From positions 22,412 through 86,411 of the forward strand of contig CAYWKL010000002.1 in assembly GCA_964459095.1 (NCBI GenBank): a stretch of DNA of 64,000 nucleotides. The letters run 5' to 3'. Shown in pieces: positions 1 through 9,154 of the stretch (position 1 is the first letter of the stretch; each line of letters starts with the position of its first letter). The notes beneath the pieces were generated by a model. That model saw nothing but the letters and a program-made list of their open reading frames with translations, made no database searches and was not told where the DNA came from. A program made the translations under genes and the position numbers. The DNA comes from CAYWKL01 sp964459095 (lineage in GTDB: Bacteria > Patescibacteriota > Microgenomatia > Daviesbacterales > UBA10151).

Positions 1-1302
1 GGAATCAGGGCATCCTTAAGGAAATGGCAGTATGGGGATAACAGCGAAGAAGCCGAATATGCTGAAATCAAGGAGCTTCCGATACTCCTGTCGGATGAAA
101 AGTATATAGTATGCATACGGAAGAATATAGTATGCCAAAGGATTATTGTGGTAGGGGAGCCGGGTTTTGGTAAATCAATTTGTTGCAACTCGCTTGCAGG
201 AAGAATCTTCTATATATGGGAAGACAGAGTAGGGTGGCTCATTGACCCGTTAAACCAGTTTAATGATATAAGCATGCCGCAGGCATTTGACAAGTTTAAC
301 AAGATAAATGCATTAATTAATAATGAGCCAAAGCCAATCCCGGCAATTCAGTTGTATCTTGCATGTAAGCATAAAGTAGATATGAAAAATAAGGATATTA
401 GCCTGCTGTTAACCTTAGATTTTCTGGAGTTTCTGAACAAATACAAATTTTATACCTTTGGCATAAAGGATATGGATGTGGGAGACACTATAAGATACCT
501 CATGGACTTTATTAAGGAGATAAAAGATGTTACTACTTCTGAGGAGATAAGTGAGATAATGTTGGATAAGGTCCCAAATGCCCACAAGGATAAGGGAATG
601 AAGGCTATGATATACAAATGGGCAAACACATTTGAGTATATATTTAAGGAGAAGTTTACTTCCAATATGTACTTGGATGACAAGAAAGCCGCCCATTCAT
701 TGCAGCTTAAGCTGAAAGATGGCACGGAGATGGAAGGCCACCCATTCATTATGTGCTATGAAGCAGGGTTAATTCCTGTTTTGAATATGTCAGCCGCGCG
801 CCGCCAGAGATGGATAAGGAATTACCTTGCTGACCTTATGCAGAAGATTGTAGCACATCAAAGCAATGTTCCTGAGGAAAGGAAGCACAGGGTGTGGATT
901 ATTGCTGACGAGCTGAATGAGATATATGAAATTGGAAAAAAGAAAGACAATGCATTTTTAGCATTTGAAGAATTATTTAGGCAGGGAAGATTCAACAATA
1001 TAGGGTTTATAGGGAATACGCAGTCTCTTGAAAAGCTGAATCCGGAGATGTACAAAAATGCAACACATATCTGCTGTGTTTATATGAAGGACTCAAAAGA
1101 CAGGAAAAGGGTGGGGGATACTTACAATCTCGACAGGGAGGAATATGACAAAATTGAGTCCCTCAAGGAGCAGGAGATGATGGTGTTCAGCAAGGAGCCT
1201 TTCATAACTTATGACAGGTGGGGCAAGAGGAGGGTTACAGACAGGAAATGGTTCAGGGGAAGGATACTGCCGCCTATAAACTTCCACAAGGTGCCGGGTT
1301 GA
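1..1302 (+). CDS. HerA/VirB4-like P-loop ATPase (packaging or secretion type), 5' end outside window
   Basis: The frame is open from base 1, so the gene starts upstream. A GTG at 148 is not a credible start because it lies only two codons before the Walker A motif GEPGFGKS. Walker B is seen as VWIIADELNEI, followed by FEELFRQGRFNNIGFIGNTQ, the kind of segment that follows Walker B in HerA/FtsK/VirB4 ATPases. Such enzymes pump DNA into virions or through membranes. It heads a co-directional block of membrane and exported proteins, which fits a virion or transfer module (inference). At least 433 codons are visible. The exact family (A32-like, HerA, VirB4) cannot be settled by eye. Confidence 0.75.
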   Translation, partial: GIRASLRKWQYGDNSEEAEYAEIKELPILLSDEKYIVCIRKNIVCQRIIVVGEPGFGKSICCNSLAGRIFYIWEDRVGWLIDPLNQFNDISMPQAFDKFNKINALINNEPKPIPAIQLYLACKHKVDMKNKDISLLLTLDFLEFLNKYKFYTFGIKDMDVGDTIRYLMDFIKEIKDVTTSEEISEIMLDKVPNAHKDKGMKAMIYKWANTFEYIFKEKFTSNMYLDDKKAAHSLQLKLKDGTEMEGHPFIMCYEAGLIPVLNMSAARRQRWIRNYLADLMQKIVAHQSNVPEERKHRVWIIADELNEIYEIGKKKDNAFLAFEELFRQGRFNNIGFIGNTQSLEKLNPEMYKNATHICCVYMKDSKDRKRVGDTYNLDREEYDKIESLKEQEMMVFSKEPFITYDRWGKRRVTDRKWFRGRILPPINFHKVPG

Positions 1303-1357
1303 AAAAATTAAAAGATATAACAGACCTTAAAAATTTTGGTTAAGAGGTGTGTGTAAA

Positions 1358-2101
1358 ATGTGGAAAAAAATAATACTAATTAATTTGTTGGTGTTTACCC
1401 TGTTGATAGGTGTAGTTAGTGCAATATGCACAGATAGTGATGGTGGAATAAATTATAACGTGAAAGGTGCAACAAAAAGTGCCTATACTACTGGAATAGA
1501 TAGATGTAGCGGTTATTCACTAAAGGAATATTATTGTAATAGGGGAGTAGTAAAATATAAAAATTATTTATGCCCTTATGGATGCACTAATGGTGTTTGT
1601 AAAAGTAAATATGTATGTGGGGATAATATTATAAATCAATTAGGTGAACAGTGTGATAATGGAGTAAACAACGGAATATTATGTTCACCATTTTATGGCA
1701 CATTTTGTGATTATTGCAGTACTTCTTGTAAACTAACCAAAGTATATGGAAGTTATTGTGGTGATGGAGTAGTTGATTCATCATACGAAACTTGTGATGA
1801 TGGCAACAATGTAAATGGTGACGGATGCAGCTCAGCATGCCAGACAGAAATAAATTATGATGGGTTATGTGTAACTAATGGATACTTTGGTGAACAGCAG
1901 CAGGAAGCAGAGCAATTTTGTAGTTCAATAAGTAGCATATATGATTGTGGTTATAGTGAATTTTGTAAATGGGTTGACCTTAGGCATTGCACAGCGAATG
2001 GAGAGTTTGGAAGCCAGCAGCAGGAGATAGAACAATTTTGCAATTCTATGGATATCATACAAAGTTGTAATGATAATATTGAATTTTGCAAGTGGGGTTG
2101 A
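1358..2101 (+). CDS. Secreted cysteine-rich protein with Myxo-type disulfide repeats
   Basis: The ATG at 1358 follows GAGGTG at 1344-1349. An N-terminal hydrophobic signal peptide (about residues 3-20, ending VVSA) precedes a Cys-rich ectodomain. The motifs CGDGVV...CDDGNNVNGDGCSSAC match the 'Myxococcus cysteine-rich repeat' family, and CGDNII..GEQCDNG is a second degenerate copy. The C-terminal third is a tandem duplication of about 35 residues built on NGxFGxQQQExEQFCxS...EFCKW. It is likely disulfide-bonded outside the cell, perhaps as a surface or virion protein (inference). 247 aa. Confidence 0.75.
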   Translation: MWKKIILINLLVFTLLIGVVSAICTDSDGGINYNVKGATKSAYTTGIDRCSGYSLKEYYCNRGVVKYKNYLCPYGCTNGVCKSKYVCGDNIINQLGEQCDNGVNNGILCSPFYGTFCDYCSTSCKLTKVYGSYCGDGVVDSSYETCDDGNNVNGDGCSSACQTEINYDGLCVTNGYFGEQQQEAEQFCSSISSIYDCGYSEFCKWVDLRHCTANGEFGSQQQEIEQFCNSMDIIQSCNDNIEFCKWG

Positions 2102-2144
2102 TGAAAGATGTTGGTAATAATAAAACTTAAAGGAGGAAACTAAA

Positions 2145-2321
2145 ATGGCAAACCCAATAGATATATTACAGAAGGAAATTGAAGAGAAAGAGAGCAAGTT
2201 AAAGCAGGCAAAAGAAGAAGTCAAGCAAATCAGGGAAGACATCAAAAAAAAGAGGCTGCTAATACTGGATATAACCAGGGCGATGAAGCGTGGAGAACCT
2301 GATGTTAAGGAACAGAGTTAA
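2145..2321 (+). CDS. Small coiled-coil protein (58 aa)
   Basis: Starts after AGGAGG at 2131-2136. Nearly the whole chain is a charged amphipathic helix with heptad-like spacing, rich in K and E. No family recognised. It overlaps the next frame by 20 bases, suggesting coupled translation. Confidence 0.65.
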   Translation: MANPIDILQKEIEEKESKLKQAKEEVKQIREDIKKKRLLILDITRAMKRGEPDVKEQS

Positions 2322-2436
2322 CAAGGTGATTGATGATAGAATTAGCCATCACTCCTTGCACAACGAACCCTGTAAAGACAGCAAGATTGATGAGCTGAAA
2401 ATATTGAAATTGATATTAAGGGATAGGCTGGGATGA
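2302..2436 (+). CDS. Hypothetical small protein (44 aa)
   Basis: The start lies within the end of the preceding gene, and the stop overlaps the next start (GGATGA). The overlaps on both sides are the main support. Basic and partly helical; function unknown. Confidence 0.5.
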   Translation: MLRNRVNKVIDDRISHHSLHNEPCKDSKIDELKILKLILRDRLG

Positions 2437-2582
2437 ATAATAAAAAATGCCCATTTTGCGGCGGTAAACTGATTAATAGAAAAAATGTTACATTCAGAGT
2501 AGGAACTATGATACTTGGTTCAGTAACATTCAAAGGAAGATTGGTATGTTCAGAATGTAAATCTGTATGTTTAAGGAGGTAG
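2433..2582 (+). CDS. Zinc-ribbon mini-protein (49 aa)
   Basis: CPFC near the N-terminus and CSEC near the C-terminus form a single treble-clef or ribbon zinc site. Its last codons contain the AGGAGG that serves the following gene. Function unknown. Confidence 0.65.
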   Translation: MNNKKCPFCGGKLINRKNVTFRVGTMILGSVTFKGRLVCSECKSVCLRR

Positions 2583-2587
2583 GCAAG

Positions 2588-3049
2588 ATGGAAAACAAAT
2601 ATTTTAAGGTAAGTTATCAGGGTGTTAAAGGGGTCATTACATTTGTATTGTTTGTAGTAATTGCTATTATTGTTATCGGTAATTATAAAGAACTTATTGT
2701 TAACTTTCAAATTAAGGATATTGTATCTGTGTCAGAACCCAACATAGTGATTATAATACTATTTATAGGGATGTATGCTGGAATTTATTTGGCATACATA
2801 ATTATTAAATGGTGTGTTGGAATATTATATAAAACTTTTAATCATGAAAAATGGTATAAAACATTAACTCATGACATAATTAAATTTTCAGTTACGATAT
2901 CACAGTATGAATCAATCAAAAACAATAAGATATTCTTTACTAAATATCCGAATGACCCAAAGCCGGTATTTAGTTATAGGGAGTTAGAAAAATGGGCAGA
3001 AAGGATAATCAGCAAAGAATTGAAAAAATTAGGAGGCAAAACAAAATGA
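2588..3049 (+). CDS. Membrane protein with two transmembrane segments
   Basis: The ATG at 2588 sits 9 bases after GGAGG (2574-2578). Hydrophobic helices lie at about residues 15-36 and 47-75, followed by a soluble basic C-terminal part. 153 aa, no family recognised. It overlaps the next gene by four bases. Confidence 0.7.
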   Translation: MENKYFKVSYQGVKGVITFVLFVVIAIIVIGNYKELIVNFQIKDIVSVSEPNIVIIILFIGMYAGIYLAYIIIKWCVGILYKTFNHEKWYKTLTHDIIKFSVTISQYESIKNNKIFFTKYPNDPKPVFSYRELEKWAERIISKELKKLGGKTK

Positions 3050-3327
3050 AAAAAGGATATGTAAAGTCAAACTGGGCTCCTATGGTTATAGTTGCATTGT
3101 TTGCTATAGGAACAGCATATTCAGGGGATTTCTGGATTGGAGTGCTAACACTCTTTGTGGCAGGAACATTGGTATACGGTTATATAAAGTTTGATGAAGA
3201 CGAGAAAATGCACGATGAATGGTGGAATGCCTTAAGCAAGGATGAAAAAAGAGAGGTATACGGGAAAATTGCAGATTTTGCAAAAGATAAGTTTAAAGAA
3301 GAAGTGTACGGGGAAGGAAAAGCATGA
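3046..3327 (+). CDS. Small membrane protein with charged tail
   Basis: The ATG at 3046 has AGGAGG 9 bases upstream and overlaps the preceding stop, so it is preferred over the in-frame ATG at 2992. Two hydrophobic helices (about residues 11-25 and 28-44) precede an acidic/basic helical tail. 93 aa. Stop and start overlap (AAGCATGAAG) with the next gene. Confidence 0.7.
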   Translation: MKKGYVKSNWAPMVIVALFAIGTAYSGDFWIGVLTLFVAGTLVYGYIKFDEDEKMHDEWWNALSKDEKREVYGKIADFAKDKFKEEVYGEGKA

Positions 3328-4232
3328 AGACACTATTTTTGATTGTCCTGCTGGCTGTATTGCTTCCGTCAGTGCTTGCTGCAGATTTAAGAGTGGATGA
3401 CATCAGGGGATTTGTAGGTAATGAAAGGGCCTCTGATGTAGACGAGGACGGCGGTGATTTTGACGTGCATCGCGGAGACATAATAGATTTGGTTGTATCA
3501 CTGGAAAACAACGGCAACGAGACGATACAGGCAAAGCTGAAAGGCACTATTGAGAATATAAACAGGGGGGATGACATCACAAAAGAACAGGACTTTTATG
3601 ACATAGCCAAGGATGATACAAGGTCAAAGACATTATCCTTCTCAATACCTTCCGATGCAAGAAATGATATTTATGATATGGATTTAAAGATATTCTTCAG
3701 GAGGAGCAATGGCACAGAAGGCACTGTTGATGAAGTGCAGTATAATGTGGTGGTAAGCGTATCGCAGGGGCAGGATGAGATTACAAGCAAAGACATTGAC
3801 GGAATAATACTAAATTTAACTTCAAGCTGCAATTCAATAGCCGCAACCACGAATACATGCTTTGGCTATATTGAAAAATCCAATACATGCTCCAACGAGC
3901 TGTCAACAGTAAAGGAGGAGAGAGGAGCATTCCAGCAGAAATCCAATGACTGCGAATCTTCATTAGGCAGCGTCAGGTCAGAGAAAGCCGAGGTAGAGCA
4001 GCAGAAGGCAAGCATTGAAAGCCAGATGAATTCAATGATAACGCAGATGCAGTGCAGCAACCAGACTGCCTTCGCAATCTCATCAGTAAGAAATGAGAAT
4101 GACAGCAAGTTCAACCAGACACTCCTGATGATAGGCGGAGCTGCTGTAGCATATTGGTATTACAACGACAGGAAGAAAAGGAAGGCATCCGTCTTAAGCT
4201 CATATCAGTCAGATTATTATGAGAAGGCATAA
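3324..4232 (+). CDS. Exported protein: beta-rich ectodomain, coiled coil, C-terminal membrane anchor
   Basis: A clear signal peptide (residues 1-19, ending VLAADL) is followed by an Ig-like, CARDB-type region (IDLVVSLENNGNET is typical of archaeal surface beta-sandwiches). A Cys-containing segment and a long coiled coil (about 185-250) come next, then a hydrophobic helix near 267-280 followed by RKKRKAS. The topology is outside ectodomain with a short basic cytoplasmic tail. 302 aa. Likely a surface or virion spike component (inference). Confidence 0.7.
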   Translation: MKTLFLIVLLAVLLPSVLAADLRVDDIRGFVGNERASDVDEDGGDFDVHRGDIIDLVVSLENNGNETIQAKLKGTIENINRGDDITKEQDFYDIAKDDTRSKTLSFSIPSDARNDIYDMDLKIFFRRSNGTEGTVDEVQYNVVVSVSQGQDEITSKDIDGIILNLTSSCNSIAATTNTCFGYIEKSNTCSNELSTVKEERGAFQQKSNDCESSLGSVRSEKAEVEQQKASIESQMNSMITQMQCSNQTAFAISSVRNENDSKFNQTLLMIGGAAVAYWYYNDRKKRKASVLSSYQSDYYEKA

Positions 4233-4348
4233 GCAATGCGAAAGGTATTTAATTTTTCATTTGTAATCACCCCCAATGTGATAAAATGATTCTTATATAC
4301 CTCGCAAGATTGCTATCCTTTGGTTATACTTAAGTTTGAGATTTCACG

Positions 4349-4516
4349 ATGATAAAACACATGGCGATAGGAAACATAAGATATGGAAATCCAGAAGGAG
4401 AATCCTATCTTTGTAATCCAGTTCCTTATGCTAATCTAAATAAATTAGAGTATAGCTGGGAAAAGGTTACTTGTAAGAAATGTCTTAAAAAGAAACCTAA
4501 AAATGGCAAACATTGA
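4349..4516 (+). CDS. Hypothetical small protein (55 aa)
   Basis: One CKKC pair near a Lys-rich C-terminus. No clear ribosome site. It ends overlapping the next start (AAAATGGC...CATTGA). The preceding 115 bases hold only a 17-codon frame and no recognisable gene. Confidence 0.4.
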   Translation: MIKHMAIGNIRYGNPEGESYLCNPVPYANLNKLEYSWEKVTCKKCLKKKPKNGKH

Positions 4517-4649
4517 CTTATTGCAGGGGATTATGAACGGCTTTGCTGCCGGATTAGGCGCTGGCATCGCAAACTGGCTGCTAATCAAAAGGCTGGAAAT
4601 TATAGAAAAAAAGATACAGAACAAAGTAAATAATAAAATAAATAATTAG
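4503..4649 (+). CDS. Small single-pass membrane protein (48 aa)
   Basis: A glycine/alanine-rich hydrophobic stretch (about residues 11-30) precedes a Lys/Asn-rich tail. It overlaps the previous frame by 14 bases. The size and shape resemble small holin-like or virion peptides, but nothing specific supports that. Confidence 0.55.
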   Translation: MANIDLLQGIMNGFAAGLGAGIANWLLIKRLEIIEKKIQNKVNNKINN

Positions 4650-4661
4650 CAATGAAACCAA

Positions 4662-5189
4662 ATGCCAAGAACGGAACCGTTCGGAGTAGTGAAACTTAAA
4701 GGGATACTGTTTGGAGACGATAATTGGGGCACCGTGCTTGATGAAGAGCCGCCATACAAAAATAAGAAAGGGATAGAGATGAAAAAATACCTTGTGATTC
4801 CCGGAGAGCATCTTATGAAGCAGTTTCCCCAGCTGCAGAAGCCCGGAGCGCTGACCTACAAGAATACTGCATTGTGGGTGGAGTATCCTACATATTGGGT
4901 GAGTGACGATAATCCGTCAAGGACCAACGCGATTGCAAGGATTGACTGCGGGTTTGACGGGAGGGAAACACAGCAGACTAAGAGATTTAAGAGGTATACT
5001 GATGAGATAAAAACGCTGAGGGAAGAGCTTGATAATACAATAATAAGCAATATGCACCTTACTGAAGAGAACAAATCGCTGCTTGGCGGCAAGAAAGAGA
5101 TAATAAAGGAGGTGGTTGAGATGGTTACACAGATAAGGGGAATCAAAAGCTATGAGCCGGGTGAGGGTTATGAGCATAGAGAAGAATAA
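4662..5189 (+). CDS. Hypothetical soluble protein with C-terminal coiled coil
   Basis: 175 aa. The N-terminal two thirds look globular (many aromatics and prolines). The last 70 residues form a charged coiled coil. Placed among virion/membrane genes; no family recognised. Confidence 0.65.
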   Translation: MPRTEPFGVVKLKGILFGDDNWGTVLDEEPPYKNKKGIEMKKYLVIPGEHLMKQFPQLQKPGALTYKNTALWVEYPTYWVSDDNPSRTNAIARIDCGFDGRETQQTKRFKRYTDEIKTLREELDNTIISNMHLTEENKSLLGGKKEIIKEVVEMVTQIRGIKSYEPGEGYEHREE

Positions 5190-5655
5190 GTTTAACTGGA
5201 AATTGGTGGGAATATCGCTTGCAATAATAGTTGTGCTTTATTTTACATTGTCATTTGTAATTGCAAAGAATAAGCAGCATCCGAAAGAAACAGTATACTG
5301 CTATTTCAACGCTTCCATTAATGACAGCGTTCCAAGGGATGAATGCGGAATATTAAAAATAGTATCGAGGGATATCCAAAAGGAAGAGATAGATGAGTTT
5401 AACAGGTTCGGCAAGTGCTCCAAATTGCTTGATGAGCTTCCGAAATGCGGGGGCGAAACATATCTTTTCAGCAAGTATAATTTGAAGGAGTTCTGCAAAG
5501 AGCCTGGCTGCAATGTTGATGGAGTTATATGCAGCGCATTCTTCATAAATTACCACAATGAAAGCGAGTACAGAAAGATGTATGAGGAAAGCTTCACAGA
5601 ATCAAGCATAACATCAGGAGAAAGTTTAATGAAAATGATTGACAAGTGCAGGTAG
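5170..5655 (+). CDS. Membrane-anchored protein with cysteine-rich ectodomain
   Basis: The start at 5170 is preferred over 5152 because GGGTGAGGG lies just upstream. A single hydrophobic helix (about residues 11-30) is followed by roughly 130 residues containing eight cysteines (CYFN, DECG, KC, PKCGG, EFC, GC, IC, KC). This suggests a disulfide-bonded extracellular domain. It overlaps the preceding gene. 161 aa. Confidence 0.65.
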   Translation: MSIEKNKFNWKLVGISLAIIVVLYFTLSFVIAKNKQHPKETVYCYFNASINDSVPRDECGILKIVSRDIQKEEIDEFNRFGKCSKLLDELPKCGGETYLFSKYNLKEFCKEPGCNVDGVICSAFFINYHNESEYRKMYEESFTESSITSGESLMKMIDKCR

Positions 5656-5784
5656 ATGCAGTGCGAAAAGGTTGGTTCCTCGCCGTAAAATCATGCCATT
5701 ATCATTAGTGGCGTTGGTTATCCTCGCTAATCTTGTCTTTTAACAAAAATCAATAGAAGTGATTAAGATGAGATAAAAAATAAA

Positions 5785-6075
5785 ATGCAGGATGAAAGGA
5801 GTTTTATGGATATTGAGGATGTAACATTAATAACCAATAAGATTGAAGGCGCCGTTAAATTTATTTTGATTTACACCCACAGGTATGCTGGATTATGGTG
5901 CATCATTATGGGGTATGTTGTGTTGTTTGCATTAATGGCATTTGGGCCTATACTAAATTTTGACACTTTGAGGGCAGTTGGAATTCTAATCACAGCAGCA
6001 GTAGTGATAATTTCAATTTTTGCTGAAGAAAAATTTCAAAGGGATATTTACAGAAGCTTTGGAGTTTGGTGGTGA
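5785..6075 (+). CDS. Membrane protein with two transmembrane helices
   Basis: Hydrophobic segments lie at about residues 39-56 and 63-80. The start is uncertain: ATG 5785, or ATG 5806 closer to AAAGGAG. 96 aa at most. A gap of about 130 bases upstream carries only a 16-codon hydrophobic frame at 5692-5742. Confidence 0.6.
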   Translation: MQDERSFMDIEDVTLITNKIEGAVKFILIYTHRYAGLWCIIMGYVVLFALMAFGPILNFDTLRAVGILITAAVVIISIFAEEKFQRDIYRSFGVWW

Positions 6076-6078
6076 TTG

Positions 6079-6777
6079 ATGGGAGAATATTTTAAGGATG
6101 AGTCTAAAAAGGAGAAGCCTGCCCAGGAAGCTGTTCTTATTACAGACTTCAATGTTTTATGTTCAACGTATGATATGGTTGTTAACAGGATTCAGGAAAC
6201 CACAGGCCAGGGCTACGAAGCTATTTTACCTATAAGGGCGGAGCTGAGCGGAACCGGAAAGAGTCCGGAAGACACCGGACAGATTGGCGAGCTGAAAAAA
6301 GGAATACGAAATTCAAGAATATACAGGACAGATATGGGGATTACTATGTGGAACGCCCTGAAGAATATAGAGGATTTGGACAGATGGTCTGAAAGATATG
6401 CCCAGTACCTTGAAGAGCATATGGATGGGCTTAAGCTGATAATAAAAAGCGCGTTCAGCATTATAGACGGTTTGAACAAGAAAATTATTGAATTAAATTT
6501 AGAGATACGCAGGATGAATGACAGGCTTGTAGCGCAAACAGATGTGATGCCTATCTCAGTGACCTCCAGTGAATTTGAGTCAGACGCTAAAAAATTTCGC
6601 ACGCAGCTTATAGAGGGGATTAAAAAATATGAGGATGCAAAGAGGGCTAATGACACGAATGCCATAAAAACCGTGCAGGCAAAAATATTTGAAATCTGCA
6701 AGGATGATTATGTGAAGTGGGAAATTGCCCAGAAAGAGATGGCATCGGCTGATAAAAGGGTGCTCAAACGACCATAA
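6079..6777 (+). CDS. Helical cytoplasmic protein (232 aa), unknown
   Basis: The ATG at 6079 follows GGTGGTGAT. No signal or membrane segment is seen. Long charged helices occur in the second half (about 120-230). Last gene of a tight group; a 240-base AT-rich gap follows. Confidence 0.65.
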   Translation: MGEYFKDESKKEKPAQEAVLITDFNVLCSTYDMVVNRIQETTGQGYEAILPIRAELSGTGKSPEDTGQIGELKKGIRNSRIYRTDMGITMWNALKNIEDLDRWSERYAQYLEEHMDGLKLIIKSAFSIIDGLNKKIIELNLEIRRMNDRLVAQTDVMPISVTSSEFESDAKKFRTQLIEGIKKYEDAKRANDTNAIKTVQAKIFEICKDDYVKWEIAQKEMASADKRVLKRP

Positions 6778-7018
6778 TGTACTATAAATCCCCGTTAAAC
6801 CACGTCATACCCAACTACTTGACCAAAAAAAATTGAAAAAATGATTGTAAAGAATAATATAAAATATTAAAAATATATTAATTTAACTAAAAGGTGTGAG
6901 GATTACTTGAAATATATAAGTATTGCTTAAAAGTTTTAAGCGTATTAGCCAATTGAATAATAATGGTTGTGGTATATATGTTAGAGTGTGTAAACTTGTT
7001 TAAATAAGTTTAATCAAA

Positions 7019-7336
7019 ATGCACAATCTTGCGAAAAAAGAAACATCGGAACATGCAGTAAAGAGGGCTATCAAAAAAATGTTAAGTGACAAGCATGCCA
7101 TGGAAGTTATGGTCCAAATGACAAAAATATTTTGGAAACTGAATGATGAGGAAAGGATGGCGCTGATGGACTACCATAAGATAATTGAAGATAACGCGCG
7201 ATGGGAGATGCTTGTAAGATTGTTTAGTAAATTAATCTTAGTGATGCATGAAGAAGAATTTAGGCAGTTTGAGAAAGAACTGCGGAAAGAGTATGACGGC
7301 AAAAATGTGCAATTCAAAAACAAAATTAAAAAATGA
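7019..7336 (+). CDS. Helical hypothetical protein (105 aa)
   Basis: All-alpha by eye, rich in M, K and E. It follows a 240-base AT-rich gap that includes TATA-like stretches, so it may open a new transcript. No family recognised. Confidence 0.55.
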   Translation: MHNLAKKETSEHAVKRAIKKMLSDKHAMEVMVQMTKIFWKLNDEERMALMDYHKIIEDNARWEMLVRLFSKLILVMHEEEFRQFEKELRKEYDGKNVQFKNKIKK

Positions 7337-7415
7337 ATTAAATTTATTGAAATAACTTCAATTTTATGAAAGAAAAAAAGCATCAATAGAAAAGAGAATA
7401 TAAATTTTGAGGAAG

Positions 7416-7730
7416 ATGAGATACAAAAAAAGCAACTGGAATAAATATTTTGACGGCAGCTGCAAGAAAACAACTATCAGGCTGAAGCCATGCAAGATAA
7501 AGAATCACAAGTGCTGGGCAGGAAGCTACTTCCATCCTGAATTGCTGGGCGCTCATGATATTGTGAAGGTTGTGCGCAGCAAATTCAGCAGGCTTACAGA
7601 AGATGACGCCATGAATGACGGATTCAAAACTCTTGAAGAGCTGAAGATAGAACTAAAAATATTAAACTCAAAAATAAATCCTAAAACTGATGTTTACATC
7701 CACTGGATAGACAATATTAAAAAGGTATAA
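7416..7730 (+). CDS. ASCH-domain protein
   Basis: The ATG at 7416 sits beside GAGGAAG; a TTG at 7407 is an alternative. The core resembles ASCH (PUA-like fold): TTIRLKP near the N-terminus, then RLTEDDAMNDGFKTLEEL and VYIHWI. ASCH proteins bind RNA or cleave modified nucleosides. 104 aa is normal for single-domain members. Its role on this element is unknown. Confidence 0.6.
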   Translation: MRYKKSNWNKYFDGSCKKTTIRLKPCKIKNHKCWAGSYFHPELLGAHDIVKVVRSKFSRLTEDDAMNDGFKTLEELKIELKILNSKINPKTDVYIHWIDNIKKV

Positions 7731-7731
7731 A

Positions 7732-8400
7732 TTGAAAGACGACAACATTGAGCTGCTTGAGTTAAACCAAAAATCCGACCTGTTGGCAGTTCAATGCCAA
7801 TGCCCCATAGACGGCGATAAATACATTCACGGCGTCCCTTACGTGATGGTGCCCTGCGGCAAATGCAGCAACACTTACAGGACAGATTTCGCGCAGGACA
7901 TCTACACAAAAAAAGCCAGGCATCTTATTCAAAAGCTGGCATATGCAAATGGGGTGGTGGTGAGGGCAGATGAAAAATATGAATCATCCTTAACTCATAT
8001 GAGGCAGCATTTCATAGAAATGCATTGCTGGGATGTGTCTGAAATTGAAAAAAGCAATGAGGAGTATAGTATGTGCCGGAGCTGCGGGATATGTTTTAAT
8101 TGTTATACATGCAGCTCGTGCAGTGAGCATTTCCAGAGGAATATAAACAGAAGAAAGCAGGCCTGCCCAAAATGCAAATCCGATAAATTTAATAAAAGCC
8201 ATTTTAGTGATGTTGCAACAAATGAAAAAAAAATAAAATTATGCCCTTACTGCAAGTCAGAAAAAATAAGCATGACGAGGACAAAAAACAAGACAATGTG
8301 CCACGTATGCAGTTCAAAAAATTTGTCAGACAAAAAAACCAATATAATTTATGAGTTCAGGATAGACAGGAAGAAAGCCTACAGGAGGGAGAATGTTTAG
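7732..8400 (+). CDS. Multi-zinc-ribbon protein (222 aa)
   Basis: A TTG start lies two bases after the previous stop with AAAGGT upstream. Many cysteine pairs are visible (CQCP, CGKC, CRSCGICFNCYTCSSC, CPKC, CPYC, CHVC), implying at least three zinc sites. An H...H pair mid-chain (HMRQHFIEMH) resembles a C2H2-type helix. Likely nucleic-acid or protein binding (inference). Confidence 0.6.
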   Translation: MKDDNIELLELNQKSDLLAVQCQCPIDGDKYIHGVPYVMVPCGKCSNTYRTDFAQDIYTKKARHLIQKLAYANGVVVRADEKYESSLTHMRQHFIEMHCWDVSEIEKSNEEYSMCRSCGICFNCYTCSSCSEHFQRNINRRKQACPKCKSDKFNKSHFSDVATNEKKIKLCPYCKSEKISMTRTKNKTMCHVCSSKNLSDKKTNIIYEFRIDRKKAYRRENV

Positions 8401-8572
8401 GATAGTCAAGTGGAATCTGTTGGATAACGACCAGAAAAGAGAGATATTGTTAAAAGAAGGAATTACAATAATTGGTGGGTTAGGTGTATTGATATTTTTG
8501 TGGGTAACGAGTTCATGGCTCGCAGGGATAATTGGGGGAGTTTCATTGTGGGCAATGACAAGATTTTGGTGA
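8393..8572 (+). CDS. Small membrane protein (59 aa)
   Basis: AGGAGGG lies at 8383-8389 and the start overlaps the previous gene. Two hydrophobic stretches (ITIIGGLGVLIFLW and LAGIIGGVSLWA) are separated by a short turn. Confidence 0.6.
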   Translation: MFRIVKWNLLDNDQKREILLKEGITIIGGLGVLIFLWVTSSWLAGIIGGVSLWAMTRFW

Positions 8573-8588
8573 TGAAGGAAGGATAAAA

Positions 8589-8807
8589 ATGTATAATCAT
8601 ACAATCCTAATCAACATAAACCGGGAGGTTATTGAAATCCCGGTAGACGAGTGCTTTATGTGCGGGAGCAATGTGTGCATCACCAAGCATTACGTGATTC
8701 CAAAAGAGTATGCACCAATGCGGAATGTTGCAATGCCTTTATGTGAAAAGCATAAGGATGCAACACATTATTTTTATAAGAGGGCTGTAACACTTAAAAA
8801 TGTTTGA
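8589..8807 (+). CDS. HNH-like zinc protein (72 aa)
   Basis: CFMCG, then KHYVIPK, then LCEKHKDATH: two zinc pairs around a His-containing loop, as in HNH/treble-clef folds. The full catalytic set is not clear, so it may be binding-only. The ribosome site AAGGAAGG is upstream. Confidence 0.5.
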   Translation: MYNHTILININREVIEIPVDECFMCGSNVCITKHYVIPKEYAPMRNVAMPLCEKHKDATHYFYKRAVTLKNV

Positions 8808-8925
8808 AACTAAAACCTGCGACATATGCGGAAAGGATAAGGATGTGCAAGAGTTCAGCGAAGAGCATAAGTTCATTGAAACCAACACAGAGGAAGAAGT
8901 AAACATATGTATGGAGTGTGAATAA
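8800..8925 (+). CDS. Zinc-ribbon mini-protein (41 aa)
   Basis: CDIC near the N-terminus and CMEC at the C-terminus, acidic in between. Overlaps both neighbours by 8 bases. Confidence 0.55.
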   Translation: MFETKTCDICGKDKDVQEFSEEHKFIETNTEEEVNICMECE

Positions 8926-9154
8926 AATTTTTATAAGAAAAAATGCGGATGGAGATTGGTATGTTTGCAGAAATACAAAGGCAGGCCACAAGAGGAGTGG
9001 AAATGTCAAAGGCTCAACAAGAGACTGGTGGCTGGTTAAACATGGCTCGGGATTATCGCAGTTTATCTGCTATTTTAAGAAGGATTCATCTATTTATTGC
9101 CCAAAAGAATTTATCGGCAAGAGAGTCAGATTAAAAGTAGAGATATTAAAATGA
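8918..9154 (+). CDS. Hypothetical protein (78 aa), GTG start
   Basis: The GTG at 8918 overlaps the previous gene, and the stop overlaps the next ATG at 9151. Beta-rich by eye (GDWYVCR, WWLVKHG, RLKVEIL). Chosen over a 63-codon frame within it because of the tight junctions. Confidence 0.5.
   Translation: MNKIFIRKNADGDWYVCRNTKAGHKRSGNVKGSTRDWWLVKHGSGLSQFICYFKKDSSIYCPKEFIGKRVRLKVEILK

Noticed and set aside
148..150. GTG as the start of the first gene
   Set aside because: It would leave only two residues before the Walker A loop; the frame is open to the window edge, so the true start lies outside.
8943..9134. 63-codon frame inside 8918-9154
   Set aside because: The other frame has tight overlaps with both neighbours; this one has none.
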